From: Spirometra erinaceieuropaei
Lineage: Eukaryota > Platyhelminthes > Cestoda > Diphyllobothriidea > Diphyllobothriidae
DNA length: 64,000 nucleotides
Direction: 5' to 3'
Assembly (NCBI GenBank): GCA_902702965.1
Contig: CACRXP010000002.1
Coordinates: forward strand, 4,105,859-4,169,858
In this document: piece by piece, positions 42,037 to 55,300 of the stretch
How positions within the stretch are numbered: position 1 is the first letter of the stretch
How the letters are laid out: every line of letters begins with the position of its first letter
Notes under the pieces: generated by a model
Database searches by the model: none
The model's input: the letters and a program-made list of their open reading frames with translations, nothing else
What the model was told of the DNA's origin: nothing
Translations under genes and position numbers: made by a program

Positions 42037-43974
42037 TTATATTTTTAACTTTTACCACGTGCCTTTGTTACTCGTGTTTTACTTTCTTAAAATGCATTTG
42101 TTTAGTGAGTGTTTGAAATTGCTTATCGCGTCGACTTTTATTTCTTTAAAGCCTATGAGCGACGTCGGGTTCGTGAAAAGAAGCAGTGCGGAATTAGCCG
42201 AATTTCAGAAGGACTTCTAACAGAATAGTACTTGGGAAGTGGCTGTCCACTCGGTACACCTGTACTTCCCTTATGCCTGCGCTGGAGAGACTTAGTGTTA
42301 AGCACCCATGAGCTGCGGTCGAGAGTAGTCACGTTCAGATCCGATTTCTCGGTCTCGCTTCGACGGCACGCAATCTTACTCCGACTTGCGGTACTTCTAG
42401 GTCAAGCCTGGTTGGTCTAGCTAGGTCCAGGTGATAGTTAAGTGATACTCCTACAAATCTGTAATGACAATACGGGCCCTGCATGTTAGATGGGGTTTAC
42501 TATATCGGCAGGACCTGTTTCTACCAAATGTGTGTAGGCTCTAGTCAGCTCGCGGCCTTTCTGGTTACCCGTCGGCTATGAAACTGAACACGACCCACTT
42601 CAGATTGTAGTGACCAACCGCTCCGTAGTCGAGTTTGCTTCGCGCATGTGTGGCTTTGACAGTTGTCTCCTCTGGCCTCTATAGTTAGAGGTACAGTTGG
42701 AACATGTTGTGCGACAGATTCAGCCAGACCGCTTTCATGACGGAACTGTGGGCAGGTTAGGGCCGGTGTGCAATAACAGTTAATCCGGTCGCAGTACATT
42801 AAATCACCTGAAACAATGCTGTGGTGACTGGCTCGAGGTCGCCGCGGTCGGACACAGGAATTTGGACATCCCGAGCTCCAGGGGAGTACTCATTTCCATG
42901 TCTTCACTTTAGCTCTATCACTAACCCTAATCTTCTCAGCCCTGTCTGGGGTCTTCAGCTAGGTCGCCTGTGGCACGGTGCGCGTGTTCCCGTACCTAAT
43001 CCCGCCGTGCTATAAATGACTTCTGAATAACCACTCACCATAAGATCGTCGCAGAGGTTTTAGACCGCGCCTGCCCTGTCTGGAGAGACAGCAGACGCCT
43101 CCAAAGCATAAGTCTGCGCACTTTGTTAGGGATAGCAGATTCTTCGTCGCTGTCCCGGGGGGGGGGCGGCTGCAAAGTTTGGAACTGTAAGTATCAAAAC
43201 CGTCTACAGAAATAACAGTCCAGCTCGGTGTATTAAAGCGTACCAGAACAAAGGCGTGCAGCAGTGGAAAGTGGCTACTGGGAAGAGCAAGTGCCGCCGC
43301 CGCCTCACCATAGGACTGTCCCGGGAGCTAGGGGATTGGTGAGACGTGCTCATAGGCATCTGTAGTGCGCATTGACAGGGCGATAAGTTGTCCACAGAGG
43401 ACGCGGATCAGAGTGTGACAGGGAGCAGACCTGAAACCTCGATTGAACCCCAGTTGAGGCGGTAGCACGGCCAACCCGTGTTGCCCTCAGAAACGGCTAC
43501 TGAGATAAACGGGAGAATGTAGCCGTGGGAACTCGTATAAATACTAAACCAGGAGTCAAAAACTTCAACCGGGCACGATCAGGGCCAACTCCGAGCGTTG
43601 TGAAAAACAACTGGTAAGACGATAGGAAATGAACACAAGGAATATCGGATCCTAAGCGCGCCTGAAGCTTTGAACAGCTGCAGTTAGCTTACTACCCAGG
43701 TCGGCAGATTACGTCAGCAGTCAGATAGACTCGAGTGGTTTACACTAGTGCATATCTTGTCATTCTGACCTCGGGGCGCAGTACGAAGGTCACCGAGCGC
43801 GTTTCATCGGTCGCTACCGCTCAGCGAAACACCTCACTATACTGAGAAAAGTGAAGTGCTCACCGGATCAAGGGGATTGCATTGGCGAGCTTGGCCGGCT
43901 TTCCACCATCAAGCGTTTAGTGAAAAATCGACCAGGATTTTAAATAAACGACCGAATTAATTGGCCTTGGGCAG
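42037..43974. other. TACC 3' flank and intergenic DNA, nothing recognised
   Basis: Short ORFs only. A G run occurs at about 43157-43167. The 3' end of TACC transcripts must lie here, but no canonical poly(A) hexamer stands out. Confidence 0.5.
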
Positions 43975-44560
43975 GTTGGTGTTCTATTCGCCGCCTTGGC
44001 CCTCTGTAACGATGCAAACTGTAACTACGTTGAGGAAACCGAACGGAAATTGTAGAACCGCCTACATGAGCATAAATTGGCAACTCGGAGACTAGACCCA
44101 AACTCAGCTTGCGACTCACGGTGGAGACGCTCGCCAGTTTTGACTTTCAAGGGGCAACCGGGCCTGGGAACCTCAAGGACGGAACGCCTCACACTTGGGG
44201 CTTGGAACTCAGATGCTTACTTCATCAACAGGCATCTAGACCTCCCTGCGGCCCATAAAGTCCTGCGTCACTGCATACGCCATGTCCATGACAAGACGGT
44301 CATGCGGGGCTCAAGAATACTGAGCAAACACGGCCCGTCGACTAACTCACCCAAGGGTGGAGCACAAACGCAACCGACCCCAATTGAGGTGACGACACAC
44401 AACACACAAGGCCACCAACATTCACAAACGACGGCCAGTGCCAAGGCAGCGAAAGAAAAGTGTCGATTCAGTCGTCTGTTCAAAATTCTGGTCGGTTTTT
44501 GCACTAAATTCTTTGATAATGGAGAGCCGGCCGGGCTCCCCGAAACGTCAGCAATGCACT
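43975..44560 (+). mobile_element. Penelope-like element remnant, GIY-YIG end and tail
   Basis: Translation gives CNDANCNYVEETERKL, a stop, then NRLHEHKLATRRLDPNS and a block ending RTERLTLGAWNSDAYFINRH and LDLPAAHKVLRHC, which is the nuclease part of Penelope-like elements. The tail ends with FDNGEPAG and a hammerhead-like segment (44511-44549) with a damaged core (TTGATAA), stem II arms GAGAGCC/GGGCTCC and GAAACGTC. Stops and shifts show it is dead. Confidence 0.8.
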
Positions 44561-45827
44561 GCCCTTGATCCGGTGACCGCCTCACTCTTCTCAGATTATC
44601 GACCCGGAACCCCACTATTCGCTCTTGCCGTCGACCCCGCATCGGCAATCCTGCCTCTAGTGAACATCGCACTTGAAGCGTGGAGATAAAGTGTCATGAC
44701 TCGGCCTGATACTCAGCAATAAAGCGAACCGTATGTGTGCTCGACCGTTGCCCCAAACACCGACACAGCGAAGGGACGGAACACGACCAGCCACGACAGA
44801 GCGTTTTTAGACCTGCAAGCTCTTTTGACTGGAGAGCTGCGTTTCTTGAGCATCCTGTTCAGATTGGCCAGTATTCTGTTCAACCCGCTCCAAAAAGAAA
44901 GTTCTAGAAGATCCGAACCACTTTTCGTGGAACTGGACCAATCAGCTCCTAGGGGGGTGCTGTGGCCGCAGCCAATGATGAGGCAGCCGGGAGATGTGCA
45001 CGTGGTTGCCGGTGAGACTGACTCTTGGGAATGTGCACTTTACCGACACATATAGCAAAATCCGTAGTCCTCGCCAGCGCAAAAAAGACCTTCCAGCCGG
45101 CCATTTCCTCTGTTGGAAATGCACTACCCAAGGTCCGAGTTACCGAGGCGTCCTTCATTCCGTTTAACAAACCTTTCAAGCCTATTGATTTTCGTTTAGT
45201 AGGCCATTAATTTGACAAGAAAGTTGCATACATAGAGAACAGTCGTCTTCCAAGTTCAAGCAAACGATCGTGCCAGGGTTGAGCATACGTGAGGATCCAC
45301 CCACAGAAATTGCCTAAGGTGCGGTAAAGAAGGGTACCTAGATGATCTTCCATGGTGCAGCAACCATAGAACTAGCAGAGGGACAGCTGTCTAAACCCGT
45401 CTCTTAAAGCAAAGTGCAGGGCAACACAACACCAACAGTCCCGACCACACATTCTGCCATAGGAGAATTCATTTCCTAGTGAAAACGCCCAAATGCCCGC
45501 CCGATATGGTTCGAAATACCCTTATTCGACACTGACTGACGTAGTGAAGGGAAAACATCCTTCAACCTGGTCGTAAAATACAACTTATCTGTCGATGCCC
45601 CGCCTAACTGGGTCTCGGAAGACTACGGCCACAAGCAGTGGTGGAGAAATCGCACGGTGGACAACAATAACACCGAAGTACTTTCAGAGGACTCGCACTG
45701 AAACCGAGTACATCCGACTGGCACTATAATAAAAATGGCCTTTACGGTGTAAATTCCGACAAAAAAGGTGAACAATGACAAGGGCATAAAACGATTTTCC
45801 TCATAGAAAAGCAGAAGTAATGATAAA
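44561..45827. other. Intergenic DNA between convergent TACC and Misato genes
   Basis: ORFs of 60-106 codons on both strands show no domain. The Misato 3' UTR lies at the right edge, read on the minus strand. Confidence 0.45.
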
Positions 45828-46388
45828 TCAGCCATCTTGCGAGGCGTAGGCCTCAACAAGCCTCTCCACAACGAGTTCACGTCGCTCGCGCAGGTCATCA
45901 ACCTCCTGGTCAGTGTGGAACTTGTGAATAAATGCTTCGGCCAGGTGGTGCCTCAGTCCAGTAGACAACCACTGGTCCTCAGCCGAACAGTGGCTGAGCG
46001 CTTCCAGACCAACTGCCGTCCGATTGATTGAGGGCTGCGTGCAGGGGAAGCAGGGCTGGAAGGATTTTTCCGGGGGCCGGGGCACAATCTGCGGGCTGTC
46101 TGGCAGCGACGCAACAAGTTCCTCCTTCATGCCCTTCATGAGGCTGCAGGCGCAACCTGGGCGGGAGTCCGGATTGGACGGTTTAAGTAGTGTGTTGCTG
46201 AAGCCACTTTCAAGGCCGCAGGTGGCCAATTGGAAGGCGAGTGAGTAGGGCAGGGAAGGAACTTGCGCAGAGTCGGTGGGTCTGGAGGGCGGGCAAGAAG
46301 CAAGGGGGTTTAAATGCATCCAGTTGGGCTGACTGTGGCCCACCGCGGGAGATTTCGAGGGGAAGGATGCGAAGGAAAGGGTCAGCAT
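45828..46388 (-). CDS. MSTO1: Misato exon 3
   Basis: The acceptor is CCATTTGCAG. Residues 368-553 begin MLTLSFASFPSKSPA, are loop-rich and Pro-rich in the middle, and end in a charged helix (TDQEVDDLRERRELVVERLV) before the TGA at 45830-45828. The C-terminal similarity is weaker than in exon 2, as is usual for the family. Confidence 0.85.
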   Translation of the reverse strand: MLTLSFASFPSKSPAVGHSQPNWMHLNPLASCPPSRPTDSAQVPSLPYSLAFQLATCGLESGFSNTLLKPSNPDSRPGCACSLMKGMKEELVASLPDSPQIVPRPPEKSFQPCFPCTQPSINRTAVGLEALSHCSAEDQWLSTGLRHHLAEAFIHKFHTDQEVDDLRERRELVVERLVEAYASQDG

Positions 46389-49300
46389 CTGCAAATGGGA
46401 GGAGGGAATCCAAAAAATACTCGTGTGCTGTCCTCGCATACAATTAATTTAAACGGGTATCAAAACACATAAGAATGTTCTAGTGACAGAAGTTAAAGTG
46501 TCCCGACGAACAAAAAGGGAAAAGAAGGTCGTTTTAATAGTGGGGTTATGCAGCCACGAAATAAGTATGCTTAGTAAGAAAGCTGGACGACCACCGTATG
46601 CTTTAAAGAACAACAATGCTTTAGATGTCTTACTTAAGTAAAACAACGCAAACATTGGGTTTTCGAAATCGAATAGACCGAAATACCTTCAACTCCTTCG
46701 AATAGCTTCGAATTATGTTGCTTCAGCCATACCGTTCGATTAAGCGTTAAACGATTCGGGACCCCCTAACCTGGTTTCACTGCCCCTCGGGGAAAGAGGC
46801 TGCACGAAGTTCAGCAAAAAAACGACCATACCAATCCATGCAATGCACTCTGACATCGAATGGTCAACAGTGCGGAAGGAAAGTCTCTCTGAAGAACCAG
46901 CAAGTTCCATTCACTCACACACTCAAAAAAACAAAACCGCAAATAAATGTAGGCCAACTGGCCAGTCTCGGTGGTAAAACCGTATGACCGAAACCCAGAA
47001 ATTTATTCAGAAGTGTCCAGTTATCTGTGAAGCTTGTTTATCGGCCAAACACGACAACGCGTATGAAGCCTCCCCCTCACAGAACACCATCCGACGTTTT
47101 CTGTTACGTAAAGGCCGATAGCTCTTGGTATCCCCGGGTGACTTCCTGGGCTGAAACGTACCGCAGGCGAGACCTGAGTGCTCGAGCGCAAGCTACAGTG
47201 AATGCGGAGGTAAAGGGCGTCCACAAACCTGGACAGAAACGATCTACTGAAGGCAGCGAAACCGGCAAAGCGTTGACGAACGGCTCAAGGCTGCCTCGAG
47301 ACTCATCGGCCTTTGCCGTCGTTTTAAAATGGAAATTTTGCGAAAGACAAGTCCCAAATAGACTGAAAACTGCATATTCGCGCTTGAGTTTACTAGGTAT
47401 AAACCCTAGTATAAACTGATCTACTCCAAGTTAGAAGTTAATTTCTGAGGAAATTAAAAGGCAACAATGGCTTGTGTTGTTGCGCAAAGTAATTGATCAC
47501 AGCACCTCGTGAGTTAGTTTTACTTCCGCGAAACCCTTGGAAAACTTTTTTAGATCATTACTATCTGTCCAAGTCGGAGTAGGAAACAAATACCCAGGGG
47601 TTAACGATTGCTCACTGAGCAGTTTCTCGCACAAAAGGAACATCGGTGAAATTATAGTGCATTACTTCTTTGCACGGACTTTAGATGATGTTACACTTCC
47701 AGAATTCATTGATATTTTGGCAGATTTTCAATAATTCATATTGACCCAACTGTGAAAAACTCGGCGTCTCGGTGGGATTCGAACCCACGCAGAAAGGGGG
47801 AAGGCTTTAGTACAGCCAACGCTCTAACCACCTGAGCTACGAGGCCCCGCCGGACGAATTGTTTGGAACTGGGAGACGAATTTTAGTCCTACTGCTTATC
47901 TCCCTCCGGTCTGAATTGTCGCGGTTCATCATTGGGCAGCGGCACCAACTCGCCGTTTGTGCTGGGATGATTTTATTTTAAATCAGCAGGACACGAGAAT
48001 AGGAACCCCCTCCCCCCCCCGTAATGCAAAGTGCTAACGTTAGGCCGGTAAGGATTGAATATGCAAGCTCACTGGGGAAATAGAGCATAGGGACTCCTGT
48101 AATATGGGATGAATGCTGGTATTAGGTCTGCCAGTAGGGGAGATGCGCACGACAATAAACGGAATTCTCGGAAGGCATTGACAAAGCTCGCATTTCTGCC
48201 GTGAATTTCTTTTATTACTCCAACGAGGTGTCGGATCAGACCGCGCAGTTTTGGAGATGCGACTTAGGGCGTGTACACGAGAAGAGAACAGGTAATTCAT
48301 GGTTAGCGGTCAGGGAGGGTCTGTTTAAATAAGAGAATATGCGGCAGGTCAACCTAACTCTACCTCTAGCCCGAACTTTGGCCTTAGTCCACTTCTCAAG
48401 CCTTGACGGGAACACAAACTTATTATAGCATGTCTACCTAAATCAAATAAGTAAAAATGTTATAGTAATAAGAAGTAGACTCCCATTTTCAACAGCTGCA
48501 GTTGAACCTAACCTCAATAACCCTGGAAACTAAAGCAAGTCCCCCAGAGTAGGGACGGTTCCCGTTACAGTGTCTTGTCTTACATTCAAGGCTTGGCAGC
48601 GACATACAAAATGCAAGATGACAACCAACAGCCAGCCAACACAGCTTGCCACTTTAAATTAAATTTCTGATCGATTAGGTGCAGTTTACGCTTTGACAAT
48701 GAAGAGCCGACCCAGCTCTTTGAAACGTCAGCAGTTAAATAAACCTATTCCGGAGAGCCAATTTTCTTCTTCTAATAATCTTCCCGGATCTCTAAACTTT
48801 TCCAATCTGAACCTCAGGTGTGCATCAGTCAGTGACGTGGCGGGAGTCGGTGTTTTGTCCTGAATTTTTGTAAAAAAAATCGTGGTCGGAAGCCGGAATA
48901 TTACCCTCCACCCCCACTACTAGAGGTGGTTTCGAAATAAGTTCCAGGGGTCCCAACTTCCGCGTCCTAACTTAGCCTTACCCCAAGCCTAACTCTAACG
49001 CCCCCTAGCCCTGGAATTTAGAACAAGGCCACAGGGGGGTCCGTATTCCCGAGACTTTGCCTTTTGAAGAAGCAAAAACTAAGATCCGCATAACTACGTA
49101 ATCTGCAGATGAGAGGTCCTCAAAAGATATTTTTCAGGCAACTTCAAACAACTTTATTCGAAGATCGAAAAGTTAAAAATAAACGTAAGTAGTACCCGGA
49201 CACCATCTTATTAGCATAACGGTTCAACCAATCAAAGAGTGGCTAGCTTCCCCATCAATGTTATACATATCATCAGGAGATCTCGTAACTCGGTTGGGGG

Positions 49301-52300
49301 CAAGTGTAGCCCTTAAACATACTAAAAAAATGCCAAACATCGTCGAGATGACGATCAAAGTTATTTTCAAGTTAGGCTTCTCTGAATGTAATGTACTGTA
49401 ATATAATTAAACTCGCGTCGTCCGGTGGGGCCTTGTAGCTCAGGTGGATAGAGCGTTGGCTGTACTAAAGCCTTCCACTTGCTGTCGTGGGTTCGAATCC
49501 CACCGAGGCACCGCATTTTTCACAGTTGGGTCAAAATGCATTCTCTGAATATAACAGCGTCAGAAAAAGGCCTCGTACCGAGAAGAACGGGTGATTGCTC
49601 CAAAAGGTGTCAAGGCTAATAGGAAGCGGACAAAAATAGCCCCATCTTCAGGAATTGAGGTTTACACAAAATGCGACAGATCTCAAAAATTCGCATATTC
49701 TTCCACGGGGGCGAGCTGGCCTCCAAAAACGGGCAGCGATGGAATAAATGTACGCGGCCAGAACAAGCGGCTGCTACCATGACCTAGGCTCCGACGGGCT
49801 GGAAGTGTGGGTTGCATGCGCGTTCGAAAAATCAGGCAATTTAATTCCCATTTCTGATGCATGCGCCTTCACTTTCCCGCTGCCTCCCCATCTTGCTCTT
49901 GTCTAACTTTCTCAACGATGCTGCCCTTTGTGTTGCATGTTCTCATGCACGAACGTCTGTGATTGGTTATTTTGATCATTATAGCTTGGAGTTTCTTCTA
50001 ATTCCTTGAGTCATGAGTCATTGGAACGGCAGGAATATCGGGACGACTGGACCTACCTGACATCCAAGCTACAGGCCTCCTGATATGTCCACAAGTGTCG
50101 AATAGAGGGACTGCCTTTAGCGAATGATATCGGCTGGTCCGACGAATAAGGCACCGAGGCTTGGGTGGACACCGGTCTGGCAAATTGGTCAACCATATGA
50201 CATTCCAACCATCGCGAGGGATGACATCCACTGTGGGTCCCCCTGAGTGGGCGCAGCACCCTTGACTTGCATGTGAATTAGTTTATAATGAGGCTGACTT
50301 ACGTAGCATATACCACACTCCCCTTCCCACGCCTACCTTGCTCCGAGGCAAAACGACCGGAGGTGGGTGCGGTGGTTGGTAAAGTTGAACAGGCCGTCTA
50401 TGCGCGCCGCACACACGACTCGGCTCCAGCTGCAGGTGCCAGACTATTATATGGGTGACTCGGACCCCACATAGGTGCGATTATCATAATCATCCTGCGT
50501 AATTCTCGAACCTAGAACTAGAGCGTCGGGGGGACGGGAATGAGCATGCAGCTTCAAATGCTGGGACTACATGGAAGCACTATTCCAACTAGCGGCCACA
50601 CGTAAGCATTGTCTTTCAACTCAGCGTTTAGCCGGGCTCTAAAGGACTGAAGAGCTATGGTCGGGACGAACAATTTACTGGTCAGATGTGACTTGAATGA
50701 CGTCAGTAACACCGGCCGGATTAAACGAGAATTCGTCATTTAACTATTTAACGTTTTACTTACTGAGAGACAGCTCTGGTGAGTCCGTATAAAAGTGAAT
50801 GGGGGCATTCCTTACGCATATACTTAATTCATAGATATTTTGGCTGATTTTAAATAATTCATATTGACCCAACTGTGAAAAACTCGGCGCCTCGGTGGAA
50901 TTCGAACCCACGCAGTAAGGGGGAGGCTTTAGTACAGCCAACGCTCTAACCACTTGAGCTACCAGGCCCCGCCGGACGACTCGAGTTTAATCATGAAGTA
51001 CGTGAGCCTGGTAGTCATCTGGTGGATTCTAGGTGAATTACTTAGGAAATCCTGCTTGGGCAGTCAACTTACTGTATCAGCTTTGGTGAATTCCAGACGT
51101 AGCAGCAGGTTGGGCGGGCAACTTGACCCAAATATGATTAAACTCGCGTCGTCCGACGGGGCCTCGTAGCTCAAGTAGTTAGAGCGTTAGCTGTACTAAA
51201 GCCTTCCCCTTACTGCGTGGGTTCGAATCCCGCCGAGGCGCCGAGTTTTTCACAGTTGGGTCAATATGAAGTATATACTTAAAACGACAACCACATAAGA
51301 TCGCCGAACACCTTAAAATACGCCGACAGCCCATGCTGCCAGTAATGTCGGTCTGCAACCCAGAGCTAAGGACGAACGGCGAACAGAGACAACAACGACT
51401 AGTTTAAAGTATTTGGCCGTGTGTCGAAGTAGCGGTTGACGAGCGCAGGCCTGTCAGACTGCCGATCCGTCTTTTCTGTACCTGTGACTAATACGAGCGG
51501 ATTTCAAGTCTTTACGACCTGTGATAGGCGGAAGGGATGGGAGGGAGGCAGACGAATTACCTTTTTCCGTGTGGGTGTAAGTCCCCCAAGGACGGTGTGA
51601 AGGTCGCTAGCGAAGGGTAGGTGTGACCGGAGTTGGACGGGAGCCAGGACTGTTGCCAGGGCCGCAGAAAGAGTCGCGGCCAGAGAGCAACAGGAGGGAG
51701 GGCCTGATACGGCCTCGGGAACCGCAGCTGCCAGAGGTAGCCAAGCGGAAAAGGTGGGCCAACCACTGGCAGCGGCGGCCTCAAGACTGCTGTAGAGGCT
51801 GAGACGATTGAGACAGACGTTGGACCAACGGCGCCGCCGCTGTTGCTGCTGCCGCTGCTGCACTGAGGCCAGGGGGCAAGTGAGGAGAGGTCTTTTGGCA
51901 AACTCCTCCCCTACGTACTCACCCAGGCGCAGGGCTACGCCCGCGAACCCAGAGTCCGAGTCGGCGAGGAGGACGAAACCGCTGGGACTGTCGCATTCCT
52001 CAGCCAGACGACGGAAGCGAGTCTCCAGTTCGTCAAAAGCATCCGAGTCCGGCCGGAATAGTTCGGCACCCTGATGGACGTCCCGACCAAATAAAAGAGA
52101 TGGAAGGTCGAGTGAAAAAGGGGGGGAAAGGGTCGAATGGAATATTTGCCACTTATTCATTGCAGAAGGGTGCTTACGTAATGGCCCGCAGTATGGGTCT
52201 CAAATCGAGTCGATTTCTAAATGCCTAGTCAGCGTGCTGAATTTCTTGCATCTCAGTTGTTTTTACTCTTAATCGTATGAGCATACGAAAACAAAAAAGC

Positions 52301-55300
52301 TGGTGTCTGCCTCCGTTATCGAAGGGGCCATAATTAACTGAGCCGATTTATTCTACCACTTCTTTGCTTCGTAGGTTTGATCATCCCAAATTCTCTTTTA
52401 AATTGAAAAAATAAACGTACGGTTGGCGTAAATCAACTCAAATGATTACAAGAAAATGGCGGCCAGACTTTGTAAGTTTAATTTTGGCGAGTTAGACTCA
52501 AGTACGTCCATTATTTTCAGGCGAAATAATTCAGTTCATAGGAAGTAATAGTTTTTGGATGACATATAATTAAATAATACTACTTGCTATATGTTAGTAA
52601 CATTTTAGATTGAATTTCTTACTGCCCCCAACCTATCGCCTACGCCTATGCACCTATGCAACTTTTGTCACTGGGTATATTATTTATTTCCCTGCACTCG
52701 AAACGACCGCTGTACTATTGCTCGTACCACTAACACTCGAGACAGTTTGTTTTTCCGACGTTTTTTCGATTATTTGTTACCTTTATGATGCCTTTGCCAG
52801 TTCTTGAAATTGTTCAGTTGCTTGTAAACAAATAGGGAGTTCAAAGGTGAAGACCTACATTTCCCTCAATAAAACTGAACTGGACTGCGGAGATTGGAAT
52901 GCTCACTTGAGGCCCATTTGCAAAACGTAGTCGCCCCTTTTCCGCGCCGTAAATAGGAAGGCTCGGCGAATATCTCCCTCGTATAAGTTTGCCCTAAAGG
53001 CTGTCTGAAAAACCACCTATTGCAGCTTATTGGTTAATTAATAGTGCCTCTGGTCTGACGCAGGGGATGTACATCGGCTGTCAGCTTTGCGTCGGATGAA
53101 ATCTATGAGGGATTATTTGGACGAATAATGTGAGTACAGCTATACGAGCTGGAAAATACAGTGGGCGACGTAACTCATAATAAGATTTACGAAATCCCTC
53201 AAGCGTGATCCCGGCTAAAAAGAATTACAAAGGTGACATTGTAATATGGATTACCATCCAACAAAATCCCCAAATTTCTGGGACGGGCGCTCACCGGTCA
53301 GGTTACGGGACACTCGACCCGTTGTACATGGGGGTTCATCCAATGGCCCTGACTGGTAGTTGCATAACGACTTGCAGTATATATAGACCATGCTACCTGA
53401 GAGGAGTGCTGGGTCCCCCGGGGTTTGGGCGGCTGCGACGACAATGGCCTCCTTTTCCTGCGAAACTGCGCAGAACACCGACCCCACTTTCTCCTCGCCA
53501 ACACGCTCTTCTGCCTTCCGATACGCACGAAGGCGATAGCGGCGCTGGCAGCTGCTAGGCTACTTTTCCGTCTGGAGACGAGATCAACACGACGTGCTGG
53601 AGGCCAAAGCTGTCTGTAACGTCGACGGTTGGGCCGACCACCGTATTGTCGTTTGCCGTCTACGATCTTGACTCTATTATGACACCGAACCCAGGTGGGG
53701 GAGAAGAGAGTGCGATAAACGCTATCCAGGTCTACTATCACTATAAGCGAACTCACGCACGAGTAATCGTCCCTGATCTCACCCTGCTGTGGAGCACAAG
53801 GTGGACATTGTCGGCAACAACGGTTAAACTGCCACAGATGATGCATTATGGGCAAAGACAAAGGGCTGGATGCGAGGTTCAAAGTTAAAGGGAATCGTGA
53901 CCATTAGCCCGTCATCTGAAGATAATAAGGCGTTCAGGACAATAGGCAAAAAGGGAGCAAGCATGATCACTACCCTCCGAGTACATATGGATGTCCTTCC
54001 ATGCAGACGACCTTTACTACGTCGCAGGCACACGCAAAGTCAACTGACAAGGTGCAGTACGATGGGCATATGACTACTAAATGACGAAAAAACATGGCCC
54101 GGAAACAGAATAAAACACAGCCCACCAGGGTTCATATGCGATCACGTATGGTCGTTCTTTTACGACCGGCTGGAACAGAGCGAGGACGAGGAATCAGGAT
54201 TTCGGTATGAAACCGTACCCTGCGAAGTAATTGTCATCATGGGGTAAGTTTGTTCGCTCTGTTCAACACACACACGCACACATCGTATTATTGTTTATTG
54301 TAAACAATATTCACAGCCAGACGAGGGACTAGACAATACTTTCAAGTTGTTTCGACACGGCTCGCCTTGGGGGCATCGTTTGGCGAGGACGAGCACACAT
54401 TAATGGCAAGGCCTGTCGAACTCGAGGCTTTTTTCGCCTCGAACCTCATGCAGGGGGAAAATTCCCACGCGGCCGAAGTCCTGAACACAGAGATTTTGCG
54501 GCAGGAGAGGAATCGCCTACGATTTATCACTGAGTTTCAGTTTATTAAGGGGAATATAAGCGAGCGTCTTTGAAATCCCTATAGGCTACAAGTTGTCGGA
54601 GAAAAACAATGATAAGTGGGAAGGTGAAAAAGGGATTTTGTACATAATCGCGGACAGCTGACAGCTAGTCGAAAAATAGTCAATAACGGTTACTTACTAA
54701 TTGCAAGTAGTATAAACACGAATAAGTTGTGTCGGGCTATGTAAGTGGATGTGAGGCTGGTAATTGGGAAGCTTGATACGCGTCAAGTCCACACTTAAAG
54801 GAATTCACACAGGAGAAGATTGCAACATCGGTAGGCAGGGCATTCCACGCTACAACCACTCTAAGTTTGTGGGCAATATAAATATTTTGTTATCGTCCGT
54901 TTGCACATCCTCTTCCATATTTTGTCCCGCTGCCACTTCGTCCTTATGTGACCGAACTGGAGCTGATCTCTCCCTGACTGAACGCGATGCTTCTAGGAGG
55001 GAATACCAACAAAGACTTGAGTGCACGTTTCTGGCTCACCAGACGTCGTTAGTTAGCCATGCCCAGTCCCAGGTTTGGGCAAGATCGGATTCGAACGTTC
55101 AGTGGTGAGGTGCTGAACTTGACGACGCCCAATGACCAAAGACTTCTGGTCTGAATACTAGGTTATCCTAATTTGGGGTTGGGCATGGCTGGCTGACGGC
55201 GGCTAGCAAAGGAGAAACTGCCATCTCAGTCCCCCTTGTCTTTGTCGGTACTCCTTTCTGCAACAATACTGGTCGCCATTGGACTGCCTGCGAGGACTCT

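Noticed and set aside
47763..47848. Calling the tRNA-like bodies functional tRNA genes
   Set aside because: Acceptor position 1 mispairs, the anticodon is ambiguous, the variable region is odd, and the copies lie in amplified inverted repeats.
54342..54530. Minus-strand 62-codon ORF as an extra Misato exon
   Set aside because: Exons 1 and 2 already join in phase 0 across the conserved family alignment, leaving no gap for it.
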